DNA from: an uncultured Porphyromonadaceae bacterium
Lineage (GTDB): Bacteria; Bacteroidota; Bacteroidia; Bacteroidales; Muribaculaceae
Reading direction: 5' to 3'
NCBI GenBank assembly: GCA_902495075.1
Contig: CABUVO010000019.1
Coordinates: 1-64,000, forward strand
DNA: 64,000 bases
In this document: piece after piece, positions 40,806 to 50,327 of the stretch
Numbering within the stretch: position 1 is the stretch's first letter
How the letters are laid out: each line of letters opens with the position of its first letter
Made by a program: the position numbers and the translations under genes
The notes under the pieces: model-generated
Database searches by the model: none
What the model was told of the DNA's origin: nothing
What the model saw: the letters and a program-made list of their open reading frames with translations, nothing else

Positions 40806-42195
40806 AATCTTTAATATTTAAATTCCAAAAATCTTTTAGTTCTTTCCATTTGACAATATCACCCTTTCCCGACAACGGAGCGACATTCTTGCCATTGAGT
40901 CGCACCGACGCATATACCTCCCCACTGCTTCCCCGCAGCAATACAATCACAAGATTTGCGCCTAACGGAGTGATATCCTGTATCTGCCATTCTTTATGAA
41001 GATTGGCATAATCTTCAGTCATCGCATAGCAACCCGGCAGCCTCATCAGCGACAATAAAGGCAGCAACGTTTCGGCATGACCGAAATATCCATGAGCCTT
41101 AACTTCCGAATCCCCTCCAGCGGCGGCATCAATATCATCTATTATCTGTTCAAGCAAAGGAGAAGTCGCTTGCGCGGCAAGATCCGATACCGGATTTATA
41201 TTATTTCGGAGATAGTGCAGAAGATTTGAGGCAAGCCAACAACCTCTGAACTCATCGGCTGTCATAAACTCTGATGTGGCAGGCGGCAGCCCCGCCGCCA
41301 GGTTTGCCTGCAACATTCCATACATACTCATGGTCAGGTGTCGCAATTCTTGCCGATCCATTTTATTCCCATTCCGAAAAAGCCTTCGAGCCGGATCAGC
41401 AGAAACATGCTTGCTCAAAAATTTCTCATAAACAGGTTTCCACGCGCCCTTGTCGCGGTAATTCGCGTATGCCGTATCAGCAACAAAACAGCGCAGTAAT
41501 GTATCATTCTGTCTGCCGGAAGTTGTAAACAACTGCAGTTTTGTGTTGGGGATCTCCAGCGAATGTAGAAACTGATACATCGTCATTATCACCCGGGGCA
41601 CATAAGTTGATTTTGATTCAATCTTTCCCTTCCTGAAAAGATCTGGAAGCAACGCAGCCATGTCGGCACCAAGTTTTTGTTCTTCAGCGATCCCTACATC
41701 CGACAGCAGTCCCCATCTGCCATCGGTATGAGATGAAATTTCACGCATCATCGCAAGGAAGTGTTCTCCCTCAGAAGTCAATGCTTTTTCCGTTTCTGCT
41801 TTCTCAAGAGCTTTAGAAATTTCCTCTATCTTTTTCGGAGAGGAAAGAAACCGCGCTCCATGACGGGCAGTATAACTGAGATATATCGGTTTCAACGAAT
41901 CTCCCCATGCAACATTCCTATCGCACTCAGAAAAATCATAAGGCATCATCGAGCCGCAATAAATTGCCGGCAAATCCTCCCTTAGTTCGCCCTCTCTTCC
42001 GGCTGCTCCTGCATTCTGAGCGCTCCTCGCATCTCTTGTAGAGACCCTCGCATCTCTTTTAGCGATCCTCGCATCTCTTTTACTGTGCTGAGGAGAAAGC
42101 CGAAGGTTGGAATCCGGCGGAATCTCGGAAGCCTCGAGCGAGGAAAAGCCTAAAAAAAATATTAATGATAATATCAGTAAAAATCTCTTTTTCAT
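40789..42195 (-). CDS. MINPP-type histidine acid phosphatase (phytase-like)
   Basis: Exported phosphatase of the histidine acid phosphatase superfamily. The signal peptide MKKRFLLILSLIFFLGFSSL is used if translation starts at ATG 42195; the frame reaches back to 42297 without a good signal. The catalytic motif is YTARHGARFLS (RHGxR) and the proton-donor motif is GYFGHAETLLPLL, where HAE in place of HD is the mark of multiple inositol polyphosphate phosphatases. It probably releases phosphate from inositol phosphates or related substrates in the periplasm. After the signal lies an odd tandem of three seven-residue units, KRDARIA/KRDARVS/TRDARSA. 468 residues fits bacterial MINPP. Confidence 0.88.
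   Translation of the reverse strand: MKKRFLLILSLIFFLGFSSLEASEIPPDSNLRLSPQHSKRDARIAKRDARVSTRDARSAQNAGAAGREGELREDLPAIYCGSMMPYDFSECDRNVAWGDSLKPIYLSYTARHGARFLSSPKKIEEISKALEKAETEKALTSEGEHFLAMMREISSHTDGRWGLLSDVGIAEEQKLGADMAALLPDLFRKGKIESKSTYVPRVIMTMYQFLHSLEIPNTKLQLFTTSGRQNDTLLRCFVADTAYANYRDKGAWKPVYEKFLSKHVSADPARRLFRNGNKMDRQELRHLTMSMYGMLQANLAAGLPPATSEFMTADEFRGCWLASNLLHYLRNNINPVSDLAAQATSPLLEQIIDDIDAAAGGDSEVKAHGYFGHAETLLPLLSLMRLPGCYAMTEDYANLHKEWQIQDITPLGANLVIVLLRGSSGEVYASVRLNGKNVAPLSGKGDIVKWKELKDFWNLNIKDYGKHN
42022..42085. repeat. 21-base tandem repeat inside the phosphatase gene
   Basis: Three in-frame copies of a 21-base unit with core CCTCGCATCTCTT encode RDAR-containing heptapeptides just after the signal peptide. 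In-frame copy-number change would lengthen or shorten the linker. Confidence 0.75.
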
Positions 42196-42207
42196 ATTAT
42201 AAATTTT

Positions 42208-42233
42208 GATTTGCCGATTTTTTATTAATTTTG
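42208..42233 (+). promoter_or_regulatory. Promoter of folD
   Basis: TAATTTTG (42226-42233) fits the -7 consensus. TTTG occurs at 42205-42208 and 42210-42213, at slightly short spacing. The start point would be near 42240, with a leader of about 80 bases. Confidence 0.45.
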
Positions 42234-42254
42234 CAATTTCAAAACCTGCACTCC

Positions 42255-42300
42255 TATATATAGATAACAACAATCTTAATATATAGGATAACAACAATCT
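42255..42300. repeat. Tandem direct repeat in the folD leader
   Basis: Two adjacent copies of a 23-24-base unit containing GATAACAACAATCT end at 42276 and 42300, and lie in the untranslated leader just before the folD ATG (42320). Confidence 0.75.
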
Positions 42301-42319
42301 CGTAAAAAAATATTAGCCA

Positions 42320-43201
42320 ATGACACTCATCGACGGAAAAAAGACAGCAGCAGAAATCAAACAGGAAATCGCAGCGGAAGTTGCAGCCATGACTGCGCAA
42401 GGAGAACGAGCACCACACCTTGCGGCTATTCTCGTAGGCCATGACGGCGGTTCTGAAACTTATGTAGCAAATAAAGTTAAGGCTTGTGGAGAATGTGGAT
42501 TCACAAGCAGTCTGATCCGATTTGAAGATGACGTGACGGAAGAGACGCTTCTTAAAGAAATCAAGCGCCTCAACGAAGACGAGACCGTTGACGGATTCAT
42601 CGTGCAGCTTCCTCTCCCCCGTCATATCAACGAGCAGAATATAATCCGCGCAATAGATCCGGCAAAGGATGTCGATGGATTCCATCCCATCAACGTGGGC
42701 AGGATGTCGATTGGTCTGCCCGGATTCGTATCTGCCACTCCCGCAGGCATCATGCAGCTTCTCAAGAGATATGGAGTCGAGACCAAAGGGAAACATGCGG
42801 TAGTGCTTGGACGCAGCAACATTGTGGGCAAGCCTATGGCAACACTCCTCATGCAAAAAGCCAATCCGGGTAACTGCACAGTGACCGTATGTCACTCCGC
42901 AACCCCAAACATCAAGGAGATCTGCCGCAATGCCGACATCATAGTCGCAGCCCTCGGGCAGCCGGGATTCGTCACGGCAGATATGGTCAAACCGGGTGCT
43001 ACAATCATCGACGTTGGCACAACCCGAGTTGCCGACGCAACAAGAAAAAGCGGGTGGAGACTCCGCGGTGATGTCGACTTTGAGAATGTGGCAGAAAAAT
43101 GTGAATTCATCACCCCCGTGCCGGGTGGCGTGGGTCCGATGACCATCTGCTCGCTGATGATAAATACCCTCCAGGCGCGCAAAGACAACCCTTATAAATG
43201 A
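42320..43201 (+). CDS. folD: Methylenetetrahydrofolate dehydrogenase/cyclohydrolase
   Basis: Bifunctional one-carbon enzyme that interconverts methylene-, methenyl- and formyl-tetrahydrofolate with NADP. Marks: catalytic Lys in YVANKVKACGECGF, VDGFIVQLPLPRHIN with DPAKDVDGFHPINVGRM, the nucleotide-binding GKHAVVLGRSNIVGKPMATL, and the C-terminal VTPVPGGVGPMT-type segment (FITPVPGGVGPMTICSL). 293 residues is normal. It is divergent from the phosphatase gene and 41 bases before topA. Confidence 0.97.
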   Translation: MTLIDGKKTAAEIKQEIAAEVAAMTAQGERAPHLAAILVGHDGGSETYVANKVKACGECGFTSSLIRFEDDVTEETLLKEIKRLNEDETVDGFIVQLPLPRHINEQNIIRAIDPAKDVDGFHPINVGRMSIGLPGFVSATPAGIMQLLKRYGVETKGKHAVVLGRSNIVGKPMATLLMQKANPGNCTVTVCHSATPNIKEICRNADIIVAALGQPGFVTADMVKPGATIIDVGTTRVADATRKSGWRLRGDVDFENVAEKCEFITPVPGGVGPMTICSLMINTLQARKDNPYK

Positions 43202-43242
43202 TAATTTCTTTTCCATGGTTGTTATACTGAAAAACTGACGAA

Positions 43243-45564
43243 ATGAAAAATCTTGTGATAGTCGAGTCTCCGGCAAAAGCGAAGACGATAGAAAAATTTT
43301 TGGGCAAAGACTTCAAGGTGATGTCGAGCTACGGACACATCCGTGACCTTAAGAAAAAGGGCATGAGTGTGGAAGTAGACTCCGATTTCTCTCCGCTTTA
43401 TGAAATACCGGCGGAAAAGAAGGAACTCGTAAAGCAACTTAAAGCCGCTGCCAAACAAGCTGATACCGTATGGCTCGCTTCCGATGAAGACCGCGAAGGG
43501 GAAGCTATTGCCTGGCATCTTTACGAGGTCTTGGGGCTTAAGCCGGAAAACACGCGGCGCATCGTTTTTCACGAGATTACAAAACCTGCTATCCTGCATG
43601 CGATTGAAAATCCGCGGTCTATCGATATAGACCGGGTCAACGCCCAGCAGGCGCGGCGTGTGCTTGACCGCATCGTCGGATTCGAACTCAGTCCGATACT
43701 CTGGAAGAAAATCAAGCCCGCCCTCTCGGCTGGTCGTGTGCAGAGTGTGGCTGTAAGATTAATCTGCGAAAGAGAAAAAGAGGTTGAAGCCTTCTCACCG
43801 GAACCGTTCTTCCGCATCAATGCTTTATTCGCAAGCCCGGAAGGCAATAATTTCAAGGCAGAGCTCAAACGCCGCATGACTTCAGAAGAGGAAGCACGTT
43901 CATTTCTTAAGACGTGCATAAATGCAGAATTCTCAATCTCTGAACTGAGCGTAAAACCGGTGAAACGTTCACCGGCACCTCCTTTCACAACCTCTACCCT
44001 GCAGCAGGAAGCCGGCAAACGACTTGGTTTTTCGGTGAACACCACGATGCGCATAGCCCAGAAGCTCTATGAAGACGGACGCATCACTTACATGCGTACA
44101 GACTCCACGAATCTCTCTGAACTTGCAATTCGTGACATTTCGGCAGCCATTGCATCGGAATATGGAGAAGACTACGTTAAGGTGCGTCATTACCACACAA
44201 ACTCAAAAGGCGCACAGGAAGCCCACGAGGCAATAAGGCCAACATATGTTTCCAACGAAACCATCCCCGGCTCCGCCCAGGAGCAACGACTCTACGACCT
44301 TATTCGCAAACGCGCGATCGCCTCGCAGATGAGCGATGCGATGCTTGAGAAGACAAACGTTGACATAGCTGTAAGCGGCAGCCAAGAGGAATTCAAAGCT
44401 GAGGGAGAGGTTGTGAAATTCGAAGGTTTCATGAAAGCATGGCAGATAGATGCCGATTCTTCATCTTTCACCCGTCTCCCACATCTTGAGGAGGGAGAGA
44501 AACTTACGGCAGACGAGATAACAGCCACTCAACGTTTCACTTTACCCCCGGCAAGATACACGGAGGCATCATTGGTAAAGAAGATGGAGGATCTCGGAAT
44601 AGGACGACCATCGACTTATGCCCCCACAATCTCTACCATTCAGAGCCGAGATTATATCCGCCACGGAGAAAAAGAGGGTACCCCAAGAAATTATGATGTC
44701 CTCACACTCTCTAAAGACAAGATCACGAAAGCAACTCTTTCTGAAAATACAGGAAGCGAAAAAGGAAGACTCGTACCCACGGATGTGGGTATGGTCGTGA
44801 ATGAATTTCTCACTCAGTATTTCCCCGATATCCTCGATTATAATTTCACTGCGCGTGTGGAAGAGAAATTCGATGACATAGCCGAAGGTAAATTAGGCTG
44901 GAAAAATGAGATGTCGGATTTCTACACCACATTCCATCCCTCTATAGAGAAAGTGGACTCGATGCGCCTGGAGCATAAGGTCGGAGAACGGGTGCTCGGT
45001 GTTGATCCCAAATCAGGAAAACCCGTGTCTGTAAAGATTGGCAGATTCGGACCGGTTGTGCAGATAGGAGATGCCGCAGACGATGACAAACCCCTATTTG
45101 CCAGCCTTATGGAAGGACAAAGCATCCAGGACATAACTCTTGAAGAGGCGCTTAAGCTCTTTGAACTCCCTCGCAAGGTGGGCACAATCGATGGCAAAGA
45201 CGTGACCGCTGCAATCGGCAGATTCGGTCCTTACATTCATTACGAAAAGATGTTTGTTTCCATACCCAAGGATATGGCGCCCCAGACCATCACGCTTGAA
45301 GAAGCCAAGGAGCTTATAGAAGCAAAGAAAGAAGCAGAAGCAAACAGACTTATAAAGGACTTCCCCGAAATGCCGGGTCTTGAAGTGCTCAACGGCAGAT
45401 TCGGTCCATACGTAGCATACAAGAAGGAAGGAGCAAAGAAAGCCGTGAATTACAAGATTCCCAAAGGCACCGATCCCACGTCGCTAACCCTTGACGAAAT
45501 CAAGGAACTGATGGAAAAACAGGACTCGGCTCCGGCAAAGAAACCTCGTGCACGTAAAAAATAA
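43243..45564 (+). CDS. topA: DNA topoisomerase I
   Basis: Type IA topoisomerase relaxing negative supercoils. The Toprim domain opens MKNLVIVESPAKAKTIEKFL and includes VWLASDEDREGEAIAWHL; the active-site Tyr is in GRITYMRTDSTNLS; RPSTYAPTISTIQSRDYI belongs to the catalytic core. The C-terminus lacks zinc-ribbon cysteines and instead has three FGP repeats (GRFGPVVQIG, GRFGPYIHYEKMF, GRFGPYVAYKK), ending in a basic tail KKPRARKK. 773 residues fits Bacteroidota TopA. A long hairpin spans the gap to the next gene. Confidence 0.97.
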   Translation: MKNLVIVESPAKAKTIEKFLGKDFKVMSSYGHIRDLKKKGMSVEVDSDFSPLYEIPAEKKELVKQLKAAAKQADTVWLASDEDREGEAIAWHLYEVLGLKPENTRRIVFHEITKPAILHAIENPRSIDIDRVNAQQARRVLDRIVGFELSPILWKKIKPALSAGRVQSVAVRLICEREKEVEAFSPEPFFRINALFASPEGNNFKAELKRRMTSEEEARSFLKTCINAEFSISELSVKPVKRSPAPPFTTSTLQQEAGKRLGFSVNTTMRIAQKLYEDGRITYMRTDSTNLSELAIRDISAAIASEYGEDYVKVRHYHTNSKGAQEAHEAIRPTYVSNETIPGSAQEQRLYDLIRKRAIASQMSDAMLEKTNVDIAVSGSQEEFKAEGEVVKFEGFMKAWQIDADSSSFTRLPHLEEGEKLTADEITATQRFTLPPARYTEASLVKKMEDLGIGRPSTYAPTISTIQSRDYIRHGEKEGTPRNYDVLTLSKDKITKATLSENTGSEKGRLVPTDVGMVVNEFLTQYFPDILDYNFTARVEEKFDDIAEGKLGWKNEMSDFYTTFHPSIEKVDSMRLEHKVGERVLGVDPKSGKPVSVKIGRFGPVVQIGDAADDDKPLFASLMEGQSIQDITLEEALKLFELPRKVGTIDGKDVTAAIGRFGPYIHYEKMFVSIPKDMAPQTITLEEAKELIEAKKEAEANRLIKDFPEMPGLEVLNGRFGPYVAYKKEGAKKAVNYKIPKGTDPTSLTLDEIKELMEKQDSAPAKKPRARKK

Positions 45565-45566
45565 AC

Positions 45567-45613
45567 CATAGTCAGAGCGGATTTGTTATAATGGCAAATC
45601 CGCTCTAACTATG
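45567..45613 (+). promoter_or_regulatory. Long hairpin that includes the AsmA-family start codon
   Basis: CATAGT-AGAGCGGATTTG (45567-45585) pairs with CAAATCCGCTCT-ACTATG (45595-45613), 18 pairs with one mismatch and a nine-base loop. The last three bases are the ATG of the next gene. No T-run follows, so it may block initiation or act in mRNA processing more than as a terminator. Confidence 0.65.
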
Positions 45614-48600
45614 TCAGAACTCGACCGTAATATTGCATCAATGTCGCGAAAGCATTTCCGCGACCACTCCATTCTGGCAAAAGCGGGCATTATCCTCTCA
45701 TGCACTATTGCAGGGATTGTGCTACTTATAATACTCGCCATAGTTGGAACCACACTATGGCTGACTCCTGAGCGTCTCACAAGAATCATAAACACCGAAG
45801 CAAGCAAAAACCTTGATGCTGATGTAACGGCATATAATGCGCGTTTTTCAATATGGTCCACCTTCCCCTATGCCTGTCTTGATTTGGATTCATTGAGGAT
45901 CATAAGCCGGTCTCTCGACAATATTCCTACCGATAAGCTTGCAGACTTGCCCCAGGATGCGTCATTTCTCGCTTCTGCCCATAATATTCACGGTGGCATC
46001 AATATTGTGAAGCTCCTGAAGAAATCAATCGATATAAACAATTTAAGTGCTGAAGATCTTGACCTGAACTTAGTGATGGTTTCAGATTCAGTATCAAACT
46101 TCAATATTCTGAGACAAACAAAAAAGCCTGAGAAAATACCATATTTCACCATCGGGCAACTGACTCTCTCCAATCCTCGCAATATCAGGATATACAGTCT
46201 TCCGGCTAATACAGCGGCTTGTGTGGATCTGTCGCGCATGTCTCTCTCTCGGAGGGAAGCCTCGCCAGATACATATACACTTGCCATAAAAGGTAATGCC
46301 GATGCTGTTGTTAATAAAGTGAATGTTCTGAAAGATTTCCCTTTCGATCTTTCGGGGCAGACAGATATTGCATTCAATCCTTTCCGAATCTCTCTTACAG
46401 ATTTTAAGACGAATCTCGGGGATACAGAGGGGAAAATGGATTTGGAAATCCAAACCGGGAAAGCTCTCAGACTAAACAGACTTTCATATAAACTTAATGA
46501 TTTCAAACCATTTGGATTGCTCAAATATATAAAAGGGTTGGAATACTCACTGCCAGATTCCATACGTGCCGACCTTCTTATGAATGCAGCGGCAAAACTG
46601 ACATCACCCTATGACTTATCTTCATCCCGTCTACCCTCCATGATCATTGATTTCAATGTTCCCCAAGGGGATATTGAATACACTTCAGAACGGAGCAAAA
46701 CCTATATGCTCAGGCATTCTGACATAAAGGGAGAGGTTGCGATAGATGGTACGCATCCTAACTCATCTTACGCTAAAATTCTGCCATTCTATATTAACGG
46801 GGAGGGCACGAACGTGCAGATGAGGGCAAATATATCCAATATCCTTGCTGACCCTGGAATACGGGTCGCCATGCAGGGTTCAACCGATGCCGGATTAACG
46901 GGGAAAATCATCTCTCCTTTAAAGCCGTATGCCCTTGCAGGAACAATGAATACAGACATTGTTCTTGATTTCAGACTGTCGGATATTAAACGCAGCACAC
47001 TTGAAAATATAATCCTCAATGGCGACATATCTTTCCATAATTACAAGATGAGATTCCCGAATCTGGAAGTAGCAGCCTCCGGCAATGAATTAAACATGAA
47101 TTTCGGAGGAAAAGCATCGGATATTTCCGACAAAACCATTGCCAACGGAATCTTCGATATGAAGGCGAATGCCAATAAAATTAATGTTATGGCAAAAGGC
47201 TATGACATGAATATATCCGGGTTCGATTTCTCAAGCCAGATGAAAGAAGGCCATCCTGCACGTCTATCGGATATATCCGCACTAATGCCATTCGACCTTG
47301 ACATAAAAGCCACTGCTATTGATATCGCCAACAAACGTGATACCGTAAGGATATCAATGAAAAACATGCTGGTTGACGGGCAGGCTGTGACACGACCCGG
47401 GAAAGCTGTGTTAAATCGATTTACGGCAAACATAACAGGAGAATCGATAAATGCCGTCAACGGCAAAACGATAATGACAATGAATGAGTTGTCTTCCCGA
47501 TTATCTGCATCTGAAATGCAGAAAAGCATTGTATCTCGCAAGTATGAGAAACCGGAGAAATGGACAGCCGACAGCAACAGTATGAATTTTATTGACCACT
47601 CTGCAGAATATCTCTCGGTAAACCTTCCCCAAAAAGCCATAAACATGATCGGGAAATGGAAGTCATACATGTCGCTGAAAGTAAAAAGCGGCACGCTTCT
47701 CACCCCCGCGCTACCTTTGCGCAACGGTTTCGGAAACCTCGACATCGAGGCATCTTTCGACTCTGTGAAGCTAAATAGCCTCCATTTCAACTCGCAGGAC
47801 ACAAGACTCAAGGCAAACGGAAAGGTTTCCAACCTGCGGCAATTCCTCACCTCCCGCTCTGTGGCGCCACTGCGCGTAGCGCTTGATGTGGCTATAGACA
47901 CGGTGCGTATAAATCAGCTTTGCGGTGCATACAACCACGGTCTTAAACTCACACATGGACCCAATGCCTCTGTTCTAACTGTCATTCCCGACACACTCAC
48001 ATCTTCCGACACAGTGTCGCTGCTTGTGCCCAGAAATATCATTGCCGACATAAAGGCGTCCGCAATGATGACAGAGTATACCAATCTGTTCTTACACGAT
48101 CTGTCAACCGGCATATCCTTGCGTGATGGCAAATTCAAGATCGAGGATCTCGGGATAGATTCAAGTTTCGGAGCGTTGAAATTGAACTTTGAATACGACA
48201 CATCCGATATCCAGCATATGGGTATGAATCTTCAGGGAAGTATTGCAGAGGTTGACTTAGTGAATTTTTTCAGCAAATTCCACACATTGCTGCTGATGAT
48301 GCCGCAAATGAGAAACCTTAAAGGAAATCTCTCCGCCATGGCAGAGGCAAAATTACTACTTTTCCCCAACATGTATTTAAATATGCCCTCAATATGGGCA
48401 GATCTCTATGTACACGGCGACAATCTTCTGTTGCATCAGGATTCCTTCATTCGTCGCATCACGAGGATGATGCTTATACCCAATTCCGAAGACATCCGAC
48501 TTTCCGACATGAACATACACGCATCGGTTCACGACAATCTGATGGAGCTATATCCCTTCGAAATCAGCTTCGACCGTTATCGGCTGCAATTCGGAGGACT

Positions 48601-48874
48601 CAACAATTTCAACGGCGACATGTACTACCACCTCGGAATTGATAAATCTCCTGTGCCTTTCCCATTCGGAATAAACATTATCGGGAATTTCAAAGATCCG
48701 GAAATACGCTTCGGCGGTGCCTCCTTCAAGGTCAAAAAAGGTGAAGATATAACGGCATCCGTTATGGAGGAAAAACGTGTGAATCTGATGCTTGAACTGA
48801 AATGCCTTGTGCGCGAATTCATAGAAAAAGCAGCGGAAGCGGATACGACACCGGCTTCTTTCTACGTATATTGA
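45611..48874 (+). CDS. AsmA-family envelope protein
   Basis: Large inner-membrane-anchored protein of the AsmA/TamB-like repeating beta-groove type, thought to take part in lipid transport or outer-membrane maintenance. After a 25-residue cytoplasmic start, one membrane helix (about 26-52, GIILSCTIAGIVLLIILAIV) precedes LTRIINTEASKNLDADVTAY, the family's opening segment. The remaining 1000 residues are repeated beta-strands with the AsmA C-terminal region near LQGSIAEVDLVNFFSKFH. The end (EEKRVNLMLELKCLVREFI) is helical. 1087 residues is usual for Bacteroidota. The start codon lies inside a long hairpin. Confidence 0.85.
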   Translation: MSELDRNIASMSRKHFRDHSILAKAGIILSCTIAGIVLLIILAIVGTTLWLTPERLTRIINTEASKNLDADVTAYNARFSIWSTFPYACLDLDSLRIISRSLDNIPTDKLADLPQDASFLASAHNIHGGINIVKLLKKSIDINNLSAEDLDLNLVMVSDSVSNFNILRQTKKPEKIPYFTIGQLTLSNPRNIRIYSLPANTAACVDLSRMSLSRREASPDTYTLAIKGNADAVVNKVNVLKDFPFDLSGQTDIAFNPFRISLTDFKTNLGDTEGKMDLEIQTGKALRLNRLSYKLNDFKPFGLLKYIKGLEYSLPDSIRADLLMNAAAKLTSPYDLSSSRLPSMIIDFNVPQGDIEYTSERSKTYMLRHSDIKGEVAIDGTHPNSSYAKILPFYINGEGTNVQMRANISNILADPGIRVAMQGSTDAGLTGKIISPLKPYALAGTMNTDIVLDFRLSDIKRSTLENIILNGDISFHNYKMRFPNLEVAASGNELNMNFGGKASDISDKTIANGIFDMKANANKINVMAKGYDMNISGFDFSSQMKEGHPARLSDISALMPFDLDIKATAIDIANKRDTVRISMKNMLVDGQAVTRPGKAVLNRFTANITGESINAVNGKTIMTMNELSSRLSASEMQKSIVSRKYEKPEKWTADSNSMNFIDHSAEYLSVNLPQKAINMIGKWKSYMSLKVKSGTLLTPALPLRNGFGNLDIEASFDSVKLNSLHFNSQDTRLKANGKVSNLRQFLTSRSVAPLRVALDVAIDTVRINQLCGAYNHGLKLTHGPNASVLTVIPDTLTSSDTVSLLVPRNIIADIKASAMMTEYTNLFLHDLSTGISLRDGKFKIEDLGIDSSFGALKLNFEYDTSDIQHMGMNLQGSIAEVDLVNFFSKFHTLLLMMPQMRNLKGNLSAMAEAKLLLFPNMYLNMPSIWADLYVHGDNLLLHQDSFIRRITRMMLIPNSEDIRLSDMNIHASVHDNLMELYPFEISFDRYRLQFGGLNNFNGDMYYHLGIDKSPVPFPFGINIIGNFKDPEIRFGGASFKVKKGEDITASVMEEKRVNLMLELKCLVREFIEKAAEADTTPASFYVY

Positions 48875-48972
48875 AAAACGAGACATTCACCCTACCATAG
48901 ACAGCTACGACACTTCCAAAAAAATTTATCTACAATTTGTAATTTTCACTTCAAAAATTTACAAAAAATAAC

Positions 48973-48980
48973 TAACTTTA
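48973..48980 (+). promoter_or_regulatory. Probable -7 box of the dcw operon
   Basis: TAACTTTA followed by CATCTC closely resembles the yidC -7 region (TAACTTTGCATCTC), with one change from the consensus. It lies 34 bases before the rsmH ATG. The -33 box is unclear. Confidence 0.4.
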
Positions 48981-49013
48981 CATCTCATTTAAACAATAGC
49001 GACTTTTATCGAG

Positions 49014-49934
49014 ATGACCACTGAGATTTATCATATTCCCGCCCTACTTGAAGATTCGATCAAAGGATTGGATATCAAGCCAGACGGAGTCTACGCCGAC
49101 GTTACATTCGGCGGAGGAGGACACTCGCGTGCCATTCTCGGAAAGCTCGGCAGAAATGGTCATCTTTACGGATTCGACCGTGATCCGGATGCCCTGAAAA
49201 ATGCTCCGGAAGATACGCGATTTACATTTGTACATTCCAATTTCAGATATATCACAAACTTCATGCGCTATTACGGTGTGGAAAGGCTCGATGGCATTCT
49301 TGCTGATCTCGGCGTTTCTTTCCATCATTTCGATGACGCAGAAAGAGGGTTCTCTTTCCGATCCGACGCGCCCCTTGACATGCGCATGAACAGGAATGCC
49401 CACACAACCGCCGCCATGATTGCAGAATCCTATAGCAGCGAACAGCTTGAATCACTTTTCCGAATGTTCACAGACCTGAAACGTCCAAGAGCCGTGGCGG
49501 AAGCCATTGTAAAGGCGAGATCCGCAAATCCCGTAAATACAACTTTCCGTCTCGCTGATGCCGTCCGACCTGCCATAAATCCAAAGACTGAGAAAAAAGA
49601 TCTTGCTCAGGTATTTCAAGCTTTTCGTATCGAGGTCAATGGAGAAATGGACGCATTGAAGCGTTTCCTCAACGCCACGCCAAAGGTGTTGCGTCAAGGT
49701 GGTAGACTTGCTGTGATAACATACCATTCAATTGAAGACCGAATCGTAAAGAATTTCATGAAGACCGGGAATATCGATGGGAAAGAAGAAAAAGACTTTT
49801 TCGGGAGAACTTCCTCTCCCTGGAAACTGATCACCCGTTCTCCAATTGTTCCGTCAGAAGAGGAGATAGAACGAAATCCCCGTTCTCGTTCAGCTAAACT
49901 CCGCATAGCCGAATTAATCACTGAAAAAGATTAA
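49014..49934 (+). CDS. rsmH: 16S rRNA (cytosine-1402-N4)-methyltransferase
   Basis: SAM-dependent methyltransferase of 16S rRNA at C1402 (MraW). Marks: HIPALLEDSIKGLDIKPDGV, the SAM loop YADVTFGGGGHSRAIL, GFDRDPDAL, ILADLGVSFHHFDDAERGFS with FRSDAPLDMRMN, LAQVFQAFRIEVNGEMDAL, and the end SHRSARLR-type block (NPRSRSAKLRIAEL). 306 residues is normal. It opens the dcw cluster; mraZ, which usually precedes it, is absent and an AsmA-family gene stands there instead. ftsL follows by 33 bases. Confidence 0.97.
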   Translation: MTTEIYHIPALLEDSIKGLDIKPDGVYADVTFGGGGHSRAILGKLGRNGHLYGFDRDPDALKNAPEDTRFTFVHSNFRYITNFMRYYGVERLDGILADLGVSFHHFDDAERGFSFRSDAPLDMRMNRNAHTTAAMIAESYSSEQLESLFRMFTDLKRPRAVAEAIVKARSANPVNTTFRLADAVRPAINPKTEKKDLAQVFQAFRIEVNGEMDALKRFLNATPKVLRQGGRLAVITYHSIEDRIVKNFMKTGNIDGKEEKDFFGRTSSPWKLITRSPIVPSEEEIERNPRSRSAKLRIAELITEKD

Positions 49935-49967
49935 GAACTGAAACTTAAGATTGAAACTAAAACCACA

Positions 49968-50327
49968 ATGGCAACCAAACAAATGAACAAGAAATCCGGA
50001 ACAGGATGGGTTAGTGAGCTTCGTTACGGACGCTCACTGTCGATTGAGTTCTTCAAGGCAAACGCCTGGATTATGCTGCTCTTTGTCGTTGCCATCATCG
50101 CTCTCATAGGACTCCGCTACAAGACAAAGACAAAAATGGGGGAAATAAAGCAACTAACCGTTGAACTCCAACGGGCTGAAAGCCATAAACTCCACGAAAA
50201 ATCACTTTACATGTCTCTGATCCGGGAATCGGAAATGGTAAAAATGGTCAGAGAAAAAAATCTCAATCTCGAATTTCAAGAACAACCCCCTTACGAACTG
50301 ACAGACGATGGCACCAAAGAACAATAG
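49968..50327 (+). CDS. ftsL: FtsL-like cell division protein
   Basis: Small bitopic divisome protein, 119 residues: a basic cytoplasmic N-terminus, one membrane helix (about 36-53, WIMLLFVVAIIALIGLRY), then a periplasmic coiled coil (EIKQLTVELQRAESHKLHEK). Sequence is poorly conserved in this family, but size, topology and the place between rsmH and ftsI identify it. Its end overlaps the ftsI start by 20 bases. Confidence 0.85.
   Translation: MATKQMNKKSGTGWVSELRYGRSLSIEFFKANAWIMLLFVVAIIALIGLRYKTKTKMGEIKQLTVELQRAESHKLHEKSLYMSLIRESEMVKMVREKNLNLEFQEQPPYELTDDGTKEQ

Noticed and set aside
42196..42297. Upstream extension of the phosphatase frame
   Set aside because: It crosses the folD promoter region and would hide the signal peptide that starts at 42195.
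42254..43276. A 340-codon minus-strand frame opposite folD
   Set aside because: folD on + has every family motif; the opposite frame is Cys/His-rich with no recognisable domain.
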